Source: Alteromonas sp. KC3 (lineage in GTDB: Bacteria; Pseudomonadota; Gammaproteobacteria; Enterobacterales; Alteromonadaceae). From it: a DNA stretch of 64,000 nt. The notes beneath the pieces were generated by a model. It was not told the origin of the DNA. It did no database searches and saw nothing but the letters and a program-made list of their open reading frames with translations. Of the stretch, positions 1 to 9,213 are shown one piece after another. A program made the translations under genes and the position numbers. The stretch's first letter is position 1, and the number at the start of each line of letters is the position of its first letter. The stretch lies in NCBI RefSeq assembly GCF_016756315.1, contig NZ_AP024235.1, positions 372,001 through 436,000 on the forward strand, written 5' to 3'.

Positions 1-2504
1 GTAAATCTACCGTTCTGCCTTTAGCGCTATTACAAGCGTGCACAGAGGGAAAAGTACTGCTTATGCAACCTCGCCGAGTTGTAGTAAGAAATTTAGCAGA
101 TTACTTGGCGAAGCTGTTAGGTGAGCCTGTAGGCAAAACAGTTGGTTATCGCATTAAAGGGGAAACAAAGGTATCTAGTGATACAAAACTTGAGATCATT
201 ACCGAAGGCATTCTTTCCCGCATGATCCAGCAAGACCCCGAATTAGAAGGCATAGCCATTATTGTTTTCGATGAGTTTCACGAGCGCAGCATTCACAGTG
301 ATTTTGGGCTGGCGCTGGCATTAGAGGTGCAAGCTGGACTACGCGATGACTTACGCCTGGTAGTCATGTCGGCAACACTTGATGTCGACCCGTTAAGTAA
401 TCTACTGAAAACACACAGCGACTGTGAAGTAGAGACACTTTTTACACAAGGACGTACTTTTCCCGTAGACGTTCGCTATACCAAAGATAGTCTAGCAAGT
501 GATGTTGTGCCGCGCGTTACAGACGCCGTGAAACACGCGGTAGAGGCCCATGACGGTGATATTCTTGTATTTTTACCCGGGCGAGCAAGTATCAATGCCG
601 TGGCAAGAAATCTATCTGCATTTATCGAACAAAGAGATGTCGCACTGCATTGCCTTTATGGTGCGCTAAGTAAAGAGGCGCAGCATGCAGCGATTGCGCC
701 TGATACACAAAAACGACGTAAAATCATTTTGTCGACCAATATTGCCGAAACCAGTTTAACAATTGAAGGAGTACGTATTGTTATCGACAGTTTGTGGGAA
801 AACAGCGCGCAATATCATGTTGCAAGCGACATCACAGAACTCGCTTGGCAACGCATATCGCAAGCATCTGCTATTCAGCGAATGGGGCGGGCGGGGCGCG
901 TAAGTGAGGGAATCTGTTATAGGTTATGCAGCAAAGATAGTTTCGAGCGTTTAGCCAAGTTTAGTGCAGCACAAATCGAAAAAGAGGATATCAGTAGCTT
1001 TTTACTTGATACTTATGCATGGGGAAGTACGCCTGATACATTGGCACTTCTCACTACGCCTTCACTTGCACAAATGAATGGCGCACAAGCAAAACTCACT
1101 CGCATAAAAGCATTAGAGCACAATAACCTTATAACGCAGTACGGAAGAAGGCTTGCGCAACTGCCGTGTCAGCCTCATTTGGCGCATTTACTGCTGACTT
1201 GTTACCACGGTATTGAAGGACTGGATACACCAACCAATGTCTTGTTGAAACATGCCGCGCCATTTGTGGTCGCGTTAAGTGAAAATACTGCGGGACTAGC
1301 TCAAAACAGCGATTTACACGACGCATTACTTTCAGCAAGTTCAAATACACGCAGTCAGCTACTAAATCAAGCTAAGCGCTATGCAAAATACGTTGGTATT
1401 GAAGCGTCACAATTAACCATTGAGGCGATAGATTCAGACGCGCTTGGACTGTGTATCGCTATCGCATTTCCGCTGCAAGTAGGCTACTTGCGAAGCGCCA
1501 ACGACGGACGGGCTGGCTCAACCAATGCGCTAGAGTACAAACTGGCCAGTGGCAAAGGTGCACAATTGCAAAACACCAAAGGCGTGTTAAACGATAAAAC
1601 GCGAAACGGCGTTAATAATGCACAGTGGGTTGCTGTGTTGGAAGGTCAATTGCTTGGCAGTATGGTTGCAATTCGCTTAGCGCAAGCGGTGCCAGAGGCG
1701 TGGTTGAGAGTGGCATTTGAAGACGCATTTAGTGAAAAGCGCAGTGTTCGACTGAATGCTGAAACGGGGCAAATGGAAGCGCGAGTCACACAAGGATTTT
1801 ATGAAATTACTCTCAATAGCTTACCCGTATCGGGTCAAGAGAAAGCGGAAAATAGCGCTTTTTGGCGCGATGCGTTGGTCGATGCGTGGATTGATTATCT
1901 CGAAAAGCTTGCAATAGAGGACTGGCCGTTAAAAGAAGAAGATTGGCAATGGTGGCATCGAGTAGCACTCGCTGGGGAGCTAAATCTGCCCCAGAGCGAT
2001 GCGTACGATGGTAATGCAGCATGGCCACGTTCTTTAGGGGCGTTGGTTCATAAAGCTAAAGATGTTTTACAAGACGCGCTAGCACAGTGTCATTCAATTA
2101 AGGCGTTGGAAAAGCTGCCATGGAAAGCAACGCTAAATAACGGATTGTCATGGCCGCAGCAAAACGCATTAGCGAAACAGCTGCCGACAACTGTCACTAT
2201 TCCAACGGGGCGCAGTGCGCCGCTTTGCTATCACAAAAGTGGTGATGTGGTCTTGTCTGTTAAAATGCCGGAGATGTATTCACAAACCACACCCATCATT
2301 TTGGCGGATGGCCGAGTTACTGTTATCTGTGAGCTATTATCACCTGCAGGAAGGCCACTTCAGACAACCAGCGATTTAGGACTATTCTGGCAAGGTAGCT
2401 ACAAAGAGATTCAAAAAGAGATGAAGGGGCGCTACCCCAAGCATTTTTGGCCGGACGATCCGGCCAATGCTGTGCCAACCAACAAAACTAAAAAACATAT
2501 GTAA
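1..2504 (+). CDS. hrpB: ATP-dependent helicase HrpB (5' truncated by window)
   Basis: DEAH-box helicase of the HrpB family, an NTP-dependent RNA helicase-like protein whose cellular role is poorly defined. The reading frame is open from base 3, where GKST is the tail of the Walker A motif, so only a short N-terminal piece lies outside the window. The first in-frame ATG (63) is internal. Visible motifs are VFDEFHERS (Walker B), SAT (motif III), STNIAETSLTI and QRMGRAGR (motif VI), followed by the long HrpB-specific C-terminal region ending near KHFWPDDPANA. The complete protein would be about 830-840 residues, normal for the family. It is convergent with the transglycosylase gene downstream, with only 22 bp between them and no clear terminator. 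Confidence 0.93.
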   Translation, partial: KSTVLPLALLQACTEGKVLLMQPRRVVVRNLADYLAKLLGEPVGKTVGYRIKGETKVSSDTKLEIITEGILSRMIQQDPELEGIAIIVFDEFHERSIHSDFGLALALEVQAGLRDDLRLVVMSATLDVDPLSNLLKTHSDCEVETLFTQGRTFPVDVRYTKDSLASDVVPRVTDAVKHAVEAHDGDILVFLPGRASINAVARNLSAFIEQRDVALHCLYGALSKEAQHAAIAPDTQKRRKIILSTNIAETSLTIEGVRIVIDSLWENSAQYHVASDITELAWQRISQASAIQRMGRAGRVSEGICYRLCSKDSFERLAKFSAAQIEKEDISSFLLDTYAWGSTPDTLALLTTPSLAQMNGAQAKLTRIKALEHNNLITQYGRRLAQLPCQPHLAHLLLTCYHGIEGLDTPTNVLLKHAAPFVVALSENTAGLAQNSDLHDALLSASSNTRSQLLNQAKRYAKYVGIEASQLTIEAIDSDALGLCIAIAFPLQVGYLRSANDGRAGSTNALEYKLASGKGAQLQNTKGVLNDKTRNGVNNAQWVAVLEGQLLGSMVAIRLAQAVPEAWLRVAFEDAFSEKRSVRLNAETGQMEARVTQGFYEITLNSLPVSGQEKAENSAFWRDALVDAWIDYLEKLAIEDWPLKEEDWQWWHRVALAGELNLPQSDAYDGNAAWPRSLGALVHKAKDVLQDALAQCHSIKALEKLPWKATLNNGLSWPQQNALAKQLPTTVTIPTGRSAPLCYHKSGDVVLSVKMPEMYSQTTPIILADGRVTVICELLSPAGRPLQTTSDLGLFWQGSYKEIQKEMKGRYPKHFWPDDPANAVPTNKTKKHM

Positions 2505-2526
2505 AGTTTCGTTTTATCGGTCCTTT

Positions 2527-3801
2527 TTATGAAGCTTTTTCATTGTTCTTTGCTTTGTCGCGTTCAAGCGTAACATCAAGCGCGGCCATGACGTTGAGAC
2601 CTGGGAAGCCGTCAGCAATCATGTTGTTGGCAATTTGATAATTGCGAATGCCTTCACGGGTGGCAGGGCCGATAATACCGTCGGGCTTACCAACATCAAA
2701 GCCTAGCGCATTGAGTTTACTCTGTAGCGCGATAATGTCTTTACGGCTGTAAGCAGGCAAATCTGGTAGGTCAGCTTTAATACCTGACGCGCCAGCTATT
2801 CTATCGGCAAGCACACCAACGGCAATGGCGTAGAATTCAGAATTATTCCAACGCATGATCACGCGAAAGTTCTTATATGCAATAAACGCGGGTCCCTCGT
2901 GGCCCGCAGGAACAATCACGTAGGCGTTGGTATCGCCTTCTCCCAACTCACTGCCATCTGCCTTTTGTATGCCTTGCGAATGCCAGTCAGAAAGTGGTCT
3001 GCGATTCTTGTAGCCAGATTGCTGATAGTCAAAGTCTTTGGGTAGTTTAACTTCGCGTCCCCATCTGTAACCGGCTTCCCAACCTAAATTTGACAAAAAG
3101 TTTGCTGCTGAGGACAGCGCGTCTTCTTCACTTGCCCACAAGTTAATTTGTCCGTCACCGTCGCCATCAATGGCATAGTTAGTGTAAGCAGAAGGCATAA
3201 ACTGCGTATGACCCATCGCACCCGCCCATGAGCCGACCATCTCCTCTCTAGTGAGTTGCTCACGTTCAAAAAGCTTAACGGCAACGAGAAACTCTTGCGT
3301 AAAATAGGTGCTTCGGCGTTTGTCACAGGCAAGGGTGGCTAGAGAATCAAGAACAGGCATTTTGCCTTTATAGCTGCCAAAGTTAGTTTCTAGCCCCCAA
3401 AACGCAAGTAGATAGTGAGGCGGCACGCCGTACTTATCGCTTAGCTTATGCAGTAACGCTTCGTGCTTGTCATACATCTCTTTACCTTTATTGGTACGCC
3501 AATCGGTAACTCGCTTACTGAAGTAGCCTGGAAATGTTTGTACAAATTCGGGCTGACTGCGATCCAGCTCAATAACACGATCTTGATGGACAAGGTGGGG
3601 AAAGATTGCGTCGATAGTCGTTTGGCTAACCCCGTCTTTTGCCGCTTTGTCTGCAAGTGCAGCTGTACATGTGGAAAACTGTTCATTAGCCAACGCAGTG
3701 TTAAGCGACATGCAGCTGACTAACAGTGCAATCGATGAGCGCAGCTTGCGACGAGAAAGCAAAAGTCGAGAAGAAAAAGAAGACTGAAAAATAGAGCGCA
3801 T
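2527..3801 (-). CDS. Lytic murein transglycosylase, MltB family, with peptidoglycan-binding domain
   Basis: Periplasmic enzyme that cleaves the glycan strands of peptidoglycan non-hydrolytically. Of 424 residues, 1-38 form a signal peptide ending ALA. The SLT_3/MltB domain spans about 40-335, with the catalytic glutamate in FWGLETNFG (Glu138) and the family stretches GSWAGAMGHTQFMPS and YAIDGDGDG. The C-terminus (about 350-410) is a PG_binding_1 domain (LNALGFDVGKPDGIIGPATR). There is no lipobox cysteine at the processing site, so the protein is probably soluble rather than a lipoprotein like E. coli MltB. The start is supported by AGGAA about 8 bases upstream of the ATG. It is divergent from the PBP1b gene, another peptidoglycan enzyme. 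Confidence 0.9.
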   Translation of the reverse strand: MRSIFQSSFSSRLLLSRRKLRSSIALLVSCMSLNTALANEQFSTCTAALADKAAKDGVSQTTIDAIFPHLVHQDRVIELDRSQPEFVQTFPGYFSKRVTDWRTNKGKEMYDKHEALLHKLSDKYGVPPHYLLAFWGLETNFGSYKGKMPVLDSLATLACDKRRSTYFTQEFLVAVKLFEREQLTREEMVGSWAGAMGHTQFMPSAYTNYAIDGDGDGQINLWASEEDALSSAANFLSNLGWEAGYRWGREVKLPKDFDYQQSGYKNRRPLSDWHSQGIQKADGSELGEGDTNAYVIVPAGHEGPAFIAYKNFRVIMRWNNSEFYAIAVGVLADRIAGASGIKADLPDLPAYSRKDIIALQSKLNALGFDVGKPDGIIGPATREGIRNYQIANNMIADGFPGLNVMAALDVTLERDKAKNNEKAS

Positions 3802-4043
3802 AGTACCATTCCTGTGTTGCGTAATAGCATGCTATCGCATTGTGACTGTTAAACGCGAGTAAAATTCACTTGTGCTTTTAAAAGCTATGACGCGTATACA
3901 TTGGTTGTTTCGTTTTATTGAAAGGCTCATAGCAAAAAGTTGTTGCTGGTGGGTCACAATGGTAATGTTATACAGACATTCTTCTTCGCGCTTAATTCGC
4001 AAGTATAGCGATAGCATTCACAATCTCTTCATGGCGTTTTCTT

Positions 4044-6398
4044 GTGGCAAAAAAACAATCTACTCGTACATCATCAGCTAAAAAATCTTCAACGGAAAAA
4101 GAAACGAAGCGTTCGCCTAAGCGTCGCTGGTTATTTACGCTGTTTTGGCGTTTATGCCTTGTGGTTTTGGTTGTAGTGGGCGCTTACGCGTTTTACCTAG
4201 ATGCGCAAATCAAGCATTCATTTTCGGGTAATAAGTGGGAGGTTCCTGCCCAAATATTTGCCCGTCCATTAGCGATAAGTAAAGGCGAAGAAATTACACC
4301 TCAAGAAGTTATCGATGAGCTTGAGTTGCTTGGCTATCGCAAGGTTGCATTTGCCAATAGCAGCGGTGAGTACAGTTATCAAAATAAGGTGCTTAATGTG
4401 CAGCGCCGAGCGTTTCAATTTCCAGACGGCGCAGAGCCATTACGTCATCTAGTCGTCACATGGAGTGGGGCGCGTATTGGGGAAATTTATGATAAATCAC
4501 AAGACAGGCCTTTTGGAACAGTCAGGCTTGAACCTTGGCTAGTTACGCGTATGACCAGTGGCTCGCACGAAGACAGAATGCTGGTTACCCTCGACACTAT
4601 CCCAGACATGCTGCCGAAAGCCCTAACGCTTGTGGAAGATAGAAATTTCTATAATCACCATGGCGTTGCGCCGCTTTCTATTTTGCGAGCGTTAATGGCA
4701 AACATTGCCGCGGGGCGCACGGTTCAAGGCGGCAGTACACTCACCCAGCAGCTTGTGAAGAATATGTTCTTAACGCGGGAACGCTCAATTGTGCGAAAGG
4801 CCAAAGAAGCGTTAATGGCGGTGATCATAGATGCACGTTACAGTAAGTCAGAAATTATCGAAGCCTACCTCAACGAAGTTTTTCTAGGGCAAAATGGCGA
4901 CATGGCTGTACATGGATTCGGGTTGGCGAGTTACTTCTACTTTGACCGTCCAGCTAACGAGCTCAGTGTGCCAGAAATTGCAACTTTGGTTGCGATTATC
5001 AAAGGGCCTTCTTATTACAATCCACGTAAGTACGCCGAGCGCGCCAAAGAGCGTCGTGACCTAGTATTGAGAATGCTATTTGATGAAAATGAGATAAATC
5101 GGCAGCAGTACGAGCAGTACATTAATATGCCGCTTGGATTGGCGAGTGGCGCAAGCTTAGCAAGCGGAAAACATCCAGCATTTATGGAGCAGGTGCGCCG
5201 TGAACTCAACGACATTCTGGCTGAGCCTAGTTTGCGAGATTCAGGTGTGAAAGTGTTTACGACCTTGGACATTGTTGCTCAGCGTCGTGCAGAGAAGTCG
5301 CTGGCAGGTACACTCAATGGGTTGCAAAAAGACAGAAAAGTTGAGTTACAAGGGGCTATGGTGGTGACCGATAGCGCCAGTGGTGAAGTCCGCGCTATCG
5401 TTGGCGGAAAAGACTTTGAATTTAAAGGCTTCAACCGCGCCCTTGAGGCAAAGCGACCTATTGGTTCATTAATTAAGCCAGCCGTTTACTTGACTGCACT
5501 GGAAGATCCGACGCAATTTAATCTGGCAACGCCCCTCGCTGATGAGCCTATTACCCTTGAAAGCAAAAATGGCCAACAATGGTCGCCACAAAATTACGAC
5601 AAAACGTTTAGAGGGCAAGTGCCATTACTTCAAGGGCTAACTGAGTCGCTGAACATTCCAACGGTGAATTTGGGTATGCAAGTAGGGCTTGATGCCATTG
5701 CAGATACCATCGAGCGCTTAGGAGTTACCGCGCCATCAGAACGAGTTCCTTCGTTAACCCTTGGCGCATTTGAACTTACACCGTTTGCCACTAACCAAAT
5801 GTACCAAACATTGTCGAATGATGGTCGTTACATTCCGTTGCATACCGTGACATCGGTAGTGACAGCAGAAAATGCGCTGTTGTGGAAGAAAGCCGAGTAT
5901 TATTCGCAGCGCACCGATGAAGCAGCAACGTATCTTCTGAACTATGCGTTGTACAAAGTCACAACTGACGGCACCGCAAAGCGTGTAGGCGCTAACTTTG
6001 GCAACATCAACATGGCGGGCAAAACGGGGACTACGGACGACTATCGCGATAGTTGGTTTAGTGGTTTCGATAGAAATAATGTTGTCACGGTTTGGGTAGG
6101 TAACGACGATAACCAGCCTGTGAATCTTACGGGGGCTGGTGGAGCATTACCGGTATTTATCAATTATATGCGCTCTCAATCTCCCAAGTCGCTTTCCCGC
6201 CGATTCCCAGAAGGACTTGGTATTGCTCACTTTGATGCACGCAGTGGCGCGGTAGTCGTGGCTGGTTGTGCGGGTAGCTTAAGTGTGCCTGCGATATTAG
6301 ATGTATTACCGCCACCGCAACAAGACTGTTCTGGCCGTCCGGTTAAAGATAAGGATACTAAGAAAGAAAAGAGTTGGTGGGAACGGATCTTCGGATAA
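4044..6398 (+). CDS. mrcB: Penicillin-binding protein 1B, bifunctional transglycosylase/transpeptidase
   Basis: Class A PBP that polymerises lipid II and crosslinks the strands at the inner membrane. The 784 residues comprise a basic cytoplasmic tail (1-28), one membrane segment (about 29-51), a UB2H-like region (about 65-150), a GT51 domain with Glu198 in VEDRNFYNHHG and GGSTLTQQLVKN, and a transpeptidase domain with Ser475 in GSLIKP, the SLN triad and GKTGTTDDYRDSWFSG. The length and UB2H-like region distinguish it from PBP1a, which is encoded separately at 53770. The start is GTG (MAKKQS); I see no strong ribosome-binding site. An LpoB-type activator would be expected elsewhere in the genome. 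Confidence 0.93.
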   Translation: MAKKQSTRTSSAKKSSTEKETKRSPKRRWLFTLFWRLCLVVLVVVGAYAFYLDAQIKHSFSGNKWEVPAQIFARPLAISKGEEITPQEVIDELELLGYRKVAFANSSGEYSYQNKVLNVQRRAFQFPDGAEPLRHLVVTWSGARIGEIYDKSQDRPFGTVRLEPWLVTRMTSGSHEDRMLVTLDTIPDMLPKALTLVEDRNFYNHHGVAPLSILRALMANIAAGRTVQGGSTLTQQLVKNMFLTRERSIVRKAKEALMAVIIDARYSKSEIIEAYLNEVFLGQNGDMAVHGFGLASYFYFDRPANELSVPEIATLVAIIKGPSYYNPRKYAERAKERRDLVLRMLFDENEINRQQYEQYINMPLGLASGASLASGKHPAFMEQVRRELNDILAEPSLRDSGVKVFTTLDIVAQRRAEKSLAGTLNGLQKDRKVELQGAMVVTDSASGEVRAIVGGKDFEFKGFNRALEAKRPIGSLIKPAVYLTALEDPTQFNLATPLADEPITLESKNGQQWSPQNYDKTFRGQVPLLQGLTESLNIPTVNLGMQVGLDAIADTIERLGVTAPSERVPSLTLGAFELTPFATNQMYQTLSNDGRYIPLHTVTSVVTAENALLWKKAEYYSQRTDEAATYLLNYALYKVTTDGTAKRVGANFGNINMAGKTGTTDDYRDSWFSGFDRNNVVTVWVGNDDNQPVNLTGAGGALPVFINYMRSQSPKSLSRRFPEGLGIAHFDARSGAVVVAGCAGSLSVPAILDVLPPPQQDCSGRPVKDKDTKKEKSWWERIFG

Positions 6399-6443
6399 AA
6401 AAAAGCCCCAGTAAGAAGATAGAAAACACAATCACTTGGCTTT
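6397..6443 (-). terminator. Possible terminator of the small minus-strand operon
   Basis: Read on the minus strand, AAGCCAAGT and ACTGGGGCTT can pair imperfectly across a 21-base loop, and a run of eight T follows. It lies downstream of the 36- and 92-residue genes and abuts the stop codon of mrcB. The stem has an internal mismatch, so this is only plausible. Confidence 0.35.
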
Positions 6444-6557
6444 AGTGGATTACTCGGTGCTTTCTATCTCCCTCTGGAGCACAGGCCCAGGGAAGGCAAA
6501 GGGAACAAATCGTTATCGGTCTGGCATCTTTTTCATCGATATCCGTTTAAGGCGTTT

Positions 6558-6668
6558 TCAGTGCCCTTTTTGCAAAAACAGTCGTGCTGTCGAAAACAAA
6601 AGGGCGCTAACCATAAAGGCGATAAAGGGGCCAAGTACCAACATAAATAATGTACTGGCGGTTAACAT
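6558..6668 (-). CDS. Small single-span membrane protein, 36 residues
   Basis: Short open frame not expected from length-based gene calling. It starts ATG at 6668 with AAGGAA 6-7 bases upstream, and its start lies 10 bases after the stop of the upstream secreted-protein gene, on the same strand. The product opens MLTASTLFMLVLGPFIAFMV, continues as a hydrophobic stretch to about residue 25 and ends in a short basic tail (RLFLQKGH). This is the profile of a one-pass inner-membrane peptide. I recognise no family. Position, ribosome-binding site and composition support a real gene, but there is no homology evidence. Confidence 0.5.
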   Translation of the reverse strand: MLTASTLFMLVLGPFIAFMVSALLFSTARLFLQKGH

Positions 6669-6678
6669 GGCAAGTTCC

Positions 6679-6957
6679 TTATGCGTCGTTGTCGTTTACG
6701 CTAATAGACTCAATTGGTGTAATGGTAATCTCAGCCACTAAGGTATTTTCTTCACTTACTTCAGGCTCAAATTTGTGACTTGCAGTAAGCACGTCATAGG
6801 TCACACCAAGTTCCATATTTTGCTTAACATCCATAACTGCACTTTCTACCATGTAGTCGGTGTAGCTTGTTAAGTTATCTTCGTTAGCAAAAGCAGCTGC
6901 ACTCATTACGCTAGTGGCTAAAGTCAATGCAGTGAAAAGTTTGCGAGCGGTAAACAT
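6679..6957 (-). CDS. Small secreted protein of unknown function
   Basis: A 92-residue protein with a clear signal peptide (MFTARKLFTALTLATSVMSA, processing after AFA), so the mature part is about 70 residues. The mature part is acidic, without cysteines, and has a C-terminal beta-like stretch (TLVAEITITPIESISV). The ATG at 6957 is chosen because GGAG sits 7 bases upstream; a longer version would begin at a TTG that overlaps this ribosome-binding site. I do not recognise the family. It precedes the 36-residue membrane peptide by 10 bases and probably shares its transcript. Confidence 0.7.
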   Translation of the reverse strand: MFTARKLFTALTLATSVMSAAAFANEDNLTSYTDYMVESAVMDVKQNMELGVTYDVLTASHKFEPEVSEENTLVAEITITPIESISVNDNDA

Positions 6958-7359
6958 AATAATCTCCAAAATAAAAAGTTAGACACTGCACTGAAACATA
7001 CTGCGTGGCAGCTATCGTATTGCAAAGGTTTCGATATTAAGTCGTTATCAATTAACAATTAGTTTATTGCGAGGGATGTGCCAATTTTTAAAATTAAATT
7101 AAGTTACTGATAAATATGGTTTTATTTTTTAAATAAAAATTTATGTGATAGTTAGACGAAAGGCTAAAGACTAAAATTTAGTTATTTTGAAAAAGAGTTG
7201 GTCAAAAAGGCTAAGTGGAAAGAAAGTATGAGCATTTGACCTTAAAGTAGGTAGGGGTATTGATAGGATATACAGGGGAGATTACATGGATAATTAAGGG
7301 GATGGCGTCGCTATTACAACGCCATCATAGCAACTTAGGCCAGTTGCTTAGCTTAACTG
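6958..7359. other. AT-rich intergenic region, no gene seen
   Basis: About 400 bp between the small secreted-protein gene and the DUF808 gene, both on the minus strand. It is strongly AT-rich around 7080-7200 and includes a small AT-only inverted repeat (TTTTATTT, 3-base loop, AAATAAAA; 7120-7138). At 7301-7326 there is an 8-bp inverted repeat (GATGGCGT / ACGCCATC) just beyond the DUF808 stop codon, without a T run on either strand. I see no convincing open frame or RNA gene. It should carry the promoter for the secreted-protein operon near 6960-7080. Confidence 0.6.
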
Positions 7360-8274
7360 CTAGCGTTTCACTTTACTGGCAAGAGCAACAAAAAGGGTTA
7401 TGATCGTACCCGCTACTATGCCCGTTACACCGTCAGCTGCAATAGACATAACTAACGACATAGAGGGCGCAAGGCCGACAAACCAGTCAGTTATATAGTG
7501 CAAAAAGCCAATACTATGGGTCAGTATGCCTCCACCAACTAAAAACATAGCGACGGTACCGACAACTGCGAGGGTTTTCATCAGCGCTGGTGCAGTAACA
7601 AGTAATGCCCGTCCAATAAAACGTTGTACACCATTCATTGTTCCAGTGAGTGACTTGCGCAACATATAGAGGCCCACATCATCCATCTTAACCAGCCCTG
7701 AAACCAATCCGTAAACGCCAAGCGTAATCGCTAAACTTAACGCAATAAGTACCCCAATTTGGGTCGTTAAACTGGCATCGCTGACCGTACCAAGGGCGAT
7801 AACAATAATTTCTGCTGACAAGATGAAATCTGTACGTATGGCGCCTTTTATTTTTTCTTTTTCAAACGCTACCATGTCAACATCTTCATGGGTGAGCGCC
7901 TCAATTCTTGCTTCGCGGTGTTTGACTTCTTCTTCGTGAGGGAGATATTTATGCAGCAATTTTTCAGCGCCTTCAAAGCACAAATAAAGACCACCCAGTA
8001 CTAACAAGACGGTGATCAATGAAGGAACGAAAGTGCTGATGGCAAGTGCGGCAGGCACGAGTATCGCTTTGTTTAGTAACGAGCCTTTGGCAACTGCCCA
8101 TACCACGGGAAGTTCTCTATCTGCTTTCACGCCTTGTACTTGATCAGCATTAACGGCGAGATCATCACCTAATACACCAGCGGTTTTCTGTGCGGCAACT
8201 TTCGACATAGTGGCAATGTCGTCCATTAACGTAGCAATATCATCTAATAGCGCGAGTAAATTGGCTGCGGCCAC
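7360..8274 (-). CDS. DUF808 family inner-membrane protein (YedI-like)
   Basis: 304-residue multi-span membrane protein resembling E. coli YedI (DUF808), function unknown. The N-terminus AAANLLALLDDIATLMDD and the nearby AAQKTAGVLGDDLAVNA are the family's signature. Hydrophobic segments follow from about residue 75 to the end, with a charged loop containing HEEEVKHREARIEALTHEDVD. The start is set at GTG (8274), with AGGAA about 8 bases upstream; the 38 extra residues available upstream do not look like the family and would run into the divergent regulator's promoter. The neighbouring AraC regulator is divergent, but nothing shows that it controls this gene. Confidence 0.85.
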   Translation of the reverse strand: MAAANLLALLDDIATLMDDIATMSKVAAQKTAGVLGDDLAVNADQVQGVKADRELPVVWAVAKGSLLNKAILVPAALAISTFVPSLITVLLVLGGLYLCFEGAEKLLHKYLPHEEEVKHREARIEALTHEDVDMVAFEKEKIKGAIRTDFILSAEIIVIALGTVSDASLTTQIGVLIALSLAITLGVYGLVSGLVKMDDVGLYMLRKSLTGTMNGVQRFIGRALLVTAPALMKTLAVVGTVAMFLVGGGILTHSIGFLHYITDWFVGLAPSMSLVMSIAADGVTGIVAGTIITLFVALASKVKR

Positions 8275-8420
8275 GGTAGTTTTCCTTGTCTCTTTATTAT
8301 GTCTAAAGCATACGCTTTGCCGCTCGTCGTTGGCAACAGACATTTGATATTTGCACTGGCTATGTCTTATTGCGAAACTGCACAACACCTACATTGTTTG
8401 CAATAGCGCGTAACCTTGCC

Positions 8421-9140
8421 ATGCCTGAACACACCATTCCATCATTGTCTATTCGCTCGTACACCAAAACCATGCATAGCCATTCTCATGAATACTATCA
8501 GTTGGTGTTACCAATAAACGGTCACATCGAGATTGGCTTAGATAAATTTGATGGGAAAGTCGGGGTAGGTGAAGGAGTATGCATCGCGCCTAACGAAGTA
8601 CATACTTTTCGAGCCAATGAGCTGTGCAAATTTGTTGTTGCAGATTTACATCGCGTGCCTGACGGTTTTAAGGACAATCTGCAGCCTATTTTTCAAGTTA
8701 ATGCGCCGTTTCAAGCGTTTTTGAACTTTGTCGATATTCAGCTCAACCATTTTACAGACGATGCAAGGCACGAAGTCATTGCTCTATTTTATGCTTTGCT
8801 TAGCACATCTCAAAAAGGCGCAAATACGGATAAGCGTATAGTTCCTGTATTAAGTCACATCCATCAAGATCTCACACAGAAACACGACTTAAAAACCTTA
8901 GCCGACATCGCGTGTATGGGAGAAACGCAATTTAAGGTGCGTTTCAAGCAAACAACGGGATTGAGCTTACGCAATTACTTAGTAAAAACGAAGATGGAAA
9001 AAGCGAAGGCCTTATTAAGCAATACTGATACCCCTATATTAACGGTGGCACTGAGCGTGGGGTATGACGATGTTACGTCGTTTACGCGACGCTTCAAAGC
9101 CTACTTTGGCCAGCCGCCAGGTTATTATAAGCGCTCATAA
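8421..9140 (+). CDS. AraC family transcriptional regulator with cupin-type N-terminus
   Basis: 239-residue regulator. Residues about 10-85 form an AraC-type cupin sensor (HSHSHEYYQLVLPINGHIEI; GEGVCIAPNEVHTF), and the last 100 carry two helix-turn-helix motifs (LADIACMGETQFKVRFKQ; ILTVALSVGYDDVTSFTRRF) closing with GQPPGYYK. The ATG at 8421 is preferred because the protein then begins just before the cupin; upstream in-frame codons overlap the promoter space shared with the DUF808 gene. Ligand unknown. Its stop is 73 bases before the tandem solute-binding protein on the same strand, so that gene may belong to its regulon. Confidence 0.82.
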   Translation: MPEHTIPSLSIRSYTKTMHSHSHEYYQLVLPINGHIEIGLDKFDGKVGVGEGVCIAPNEVHTFRANELCKFVVADLHRVPDGFKDNLQPIFQVNAPFQAFLNFVDIQLNHFTDDARHEVIALFYALLSTSQKGANTDKRIVPVLSHIHQDLTQKHDLKTLADIACMGETQFKVRFKQTTGLSLRNYLVKTKMEKAKALLSNTDTPILTVALSVGYDDVTSFTRRFKAYFGQPPGYYKRS

Positions 9141-9213
9141 CTTCTCAATACCGTTTGTTTTTCGTTTACTATTTAGTCTACTATGGCACCTGTTTATTCA
9201 AGGAGAGATTGTA

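Noticed and set aside
3832..4081. Two overlapping open frames of 61 and 69 codons between mltB and mrcB
   Set aside because: They are antisense to each other, lie in the divergent promoter region, and one runs into mrcB; no family character.
6436..6741. Plus-strand 101-codon open frame
   Set aside because: It runs antisense through the 36-residue peptide gene and part of the secreted-protein gene, has no ribosome-binding site and low-complexity, arginine-rich content.
7301..7326. 8-bp inverted repeat downstream of the DUF808 gene as a terminator
   Set aside because: No T run on either strand; kept only as a note in the intergenic entry.
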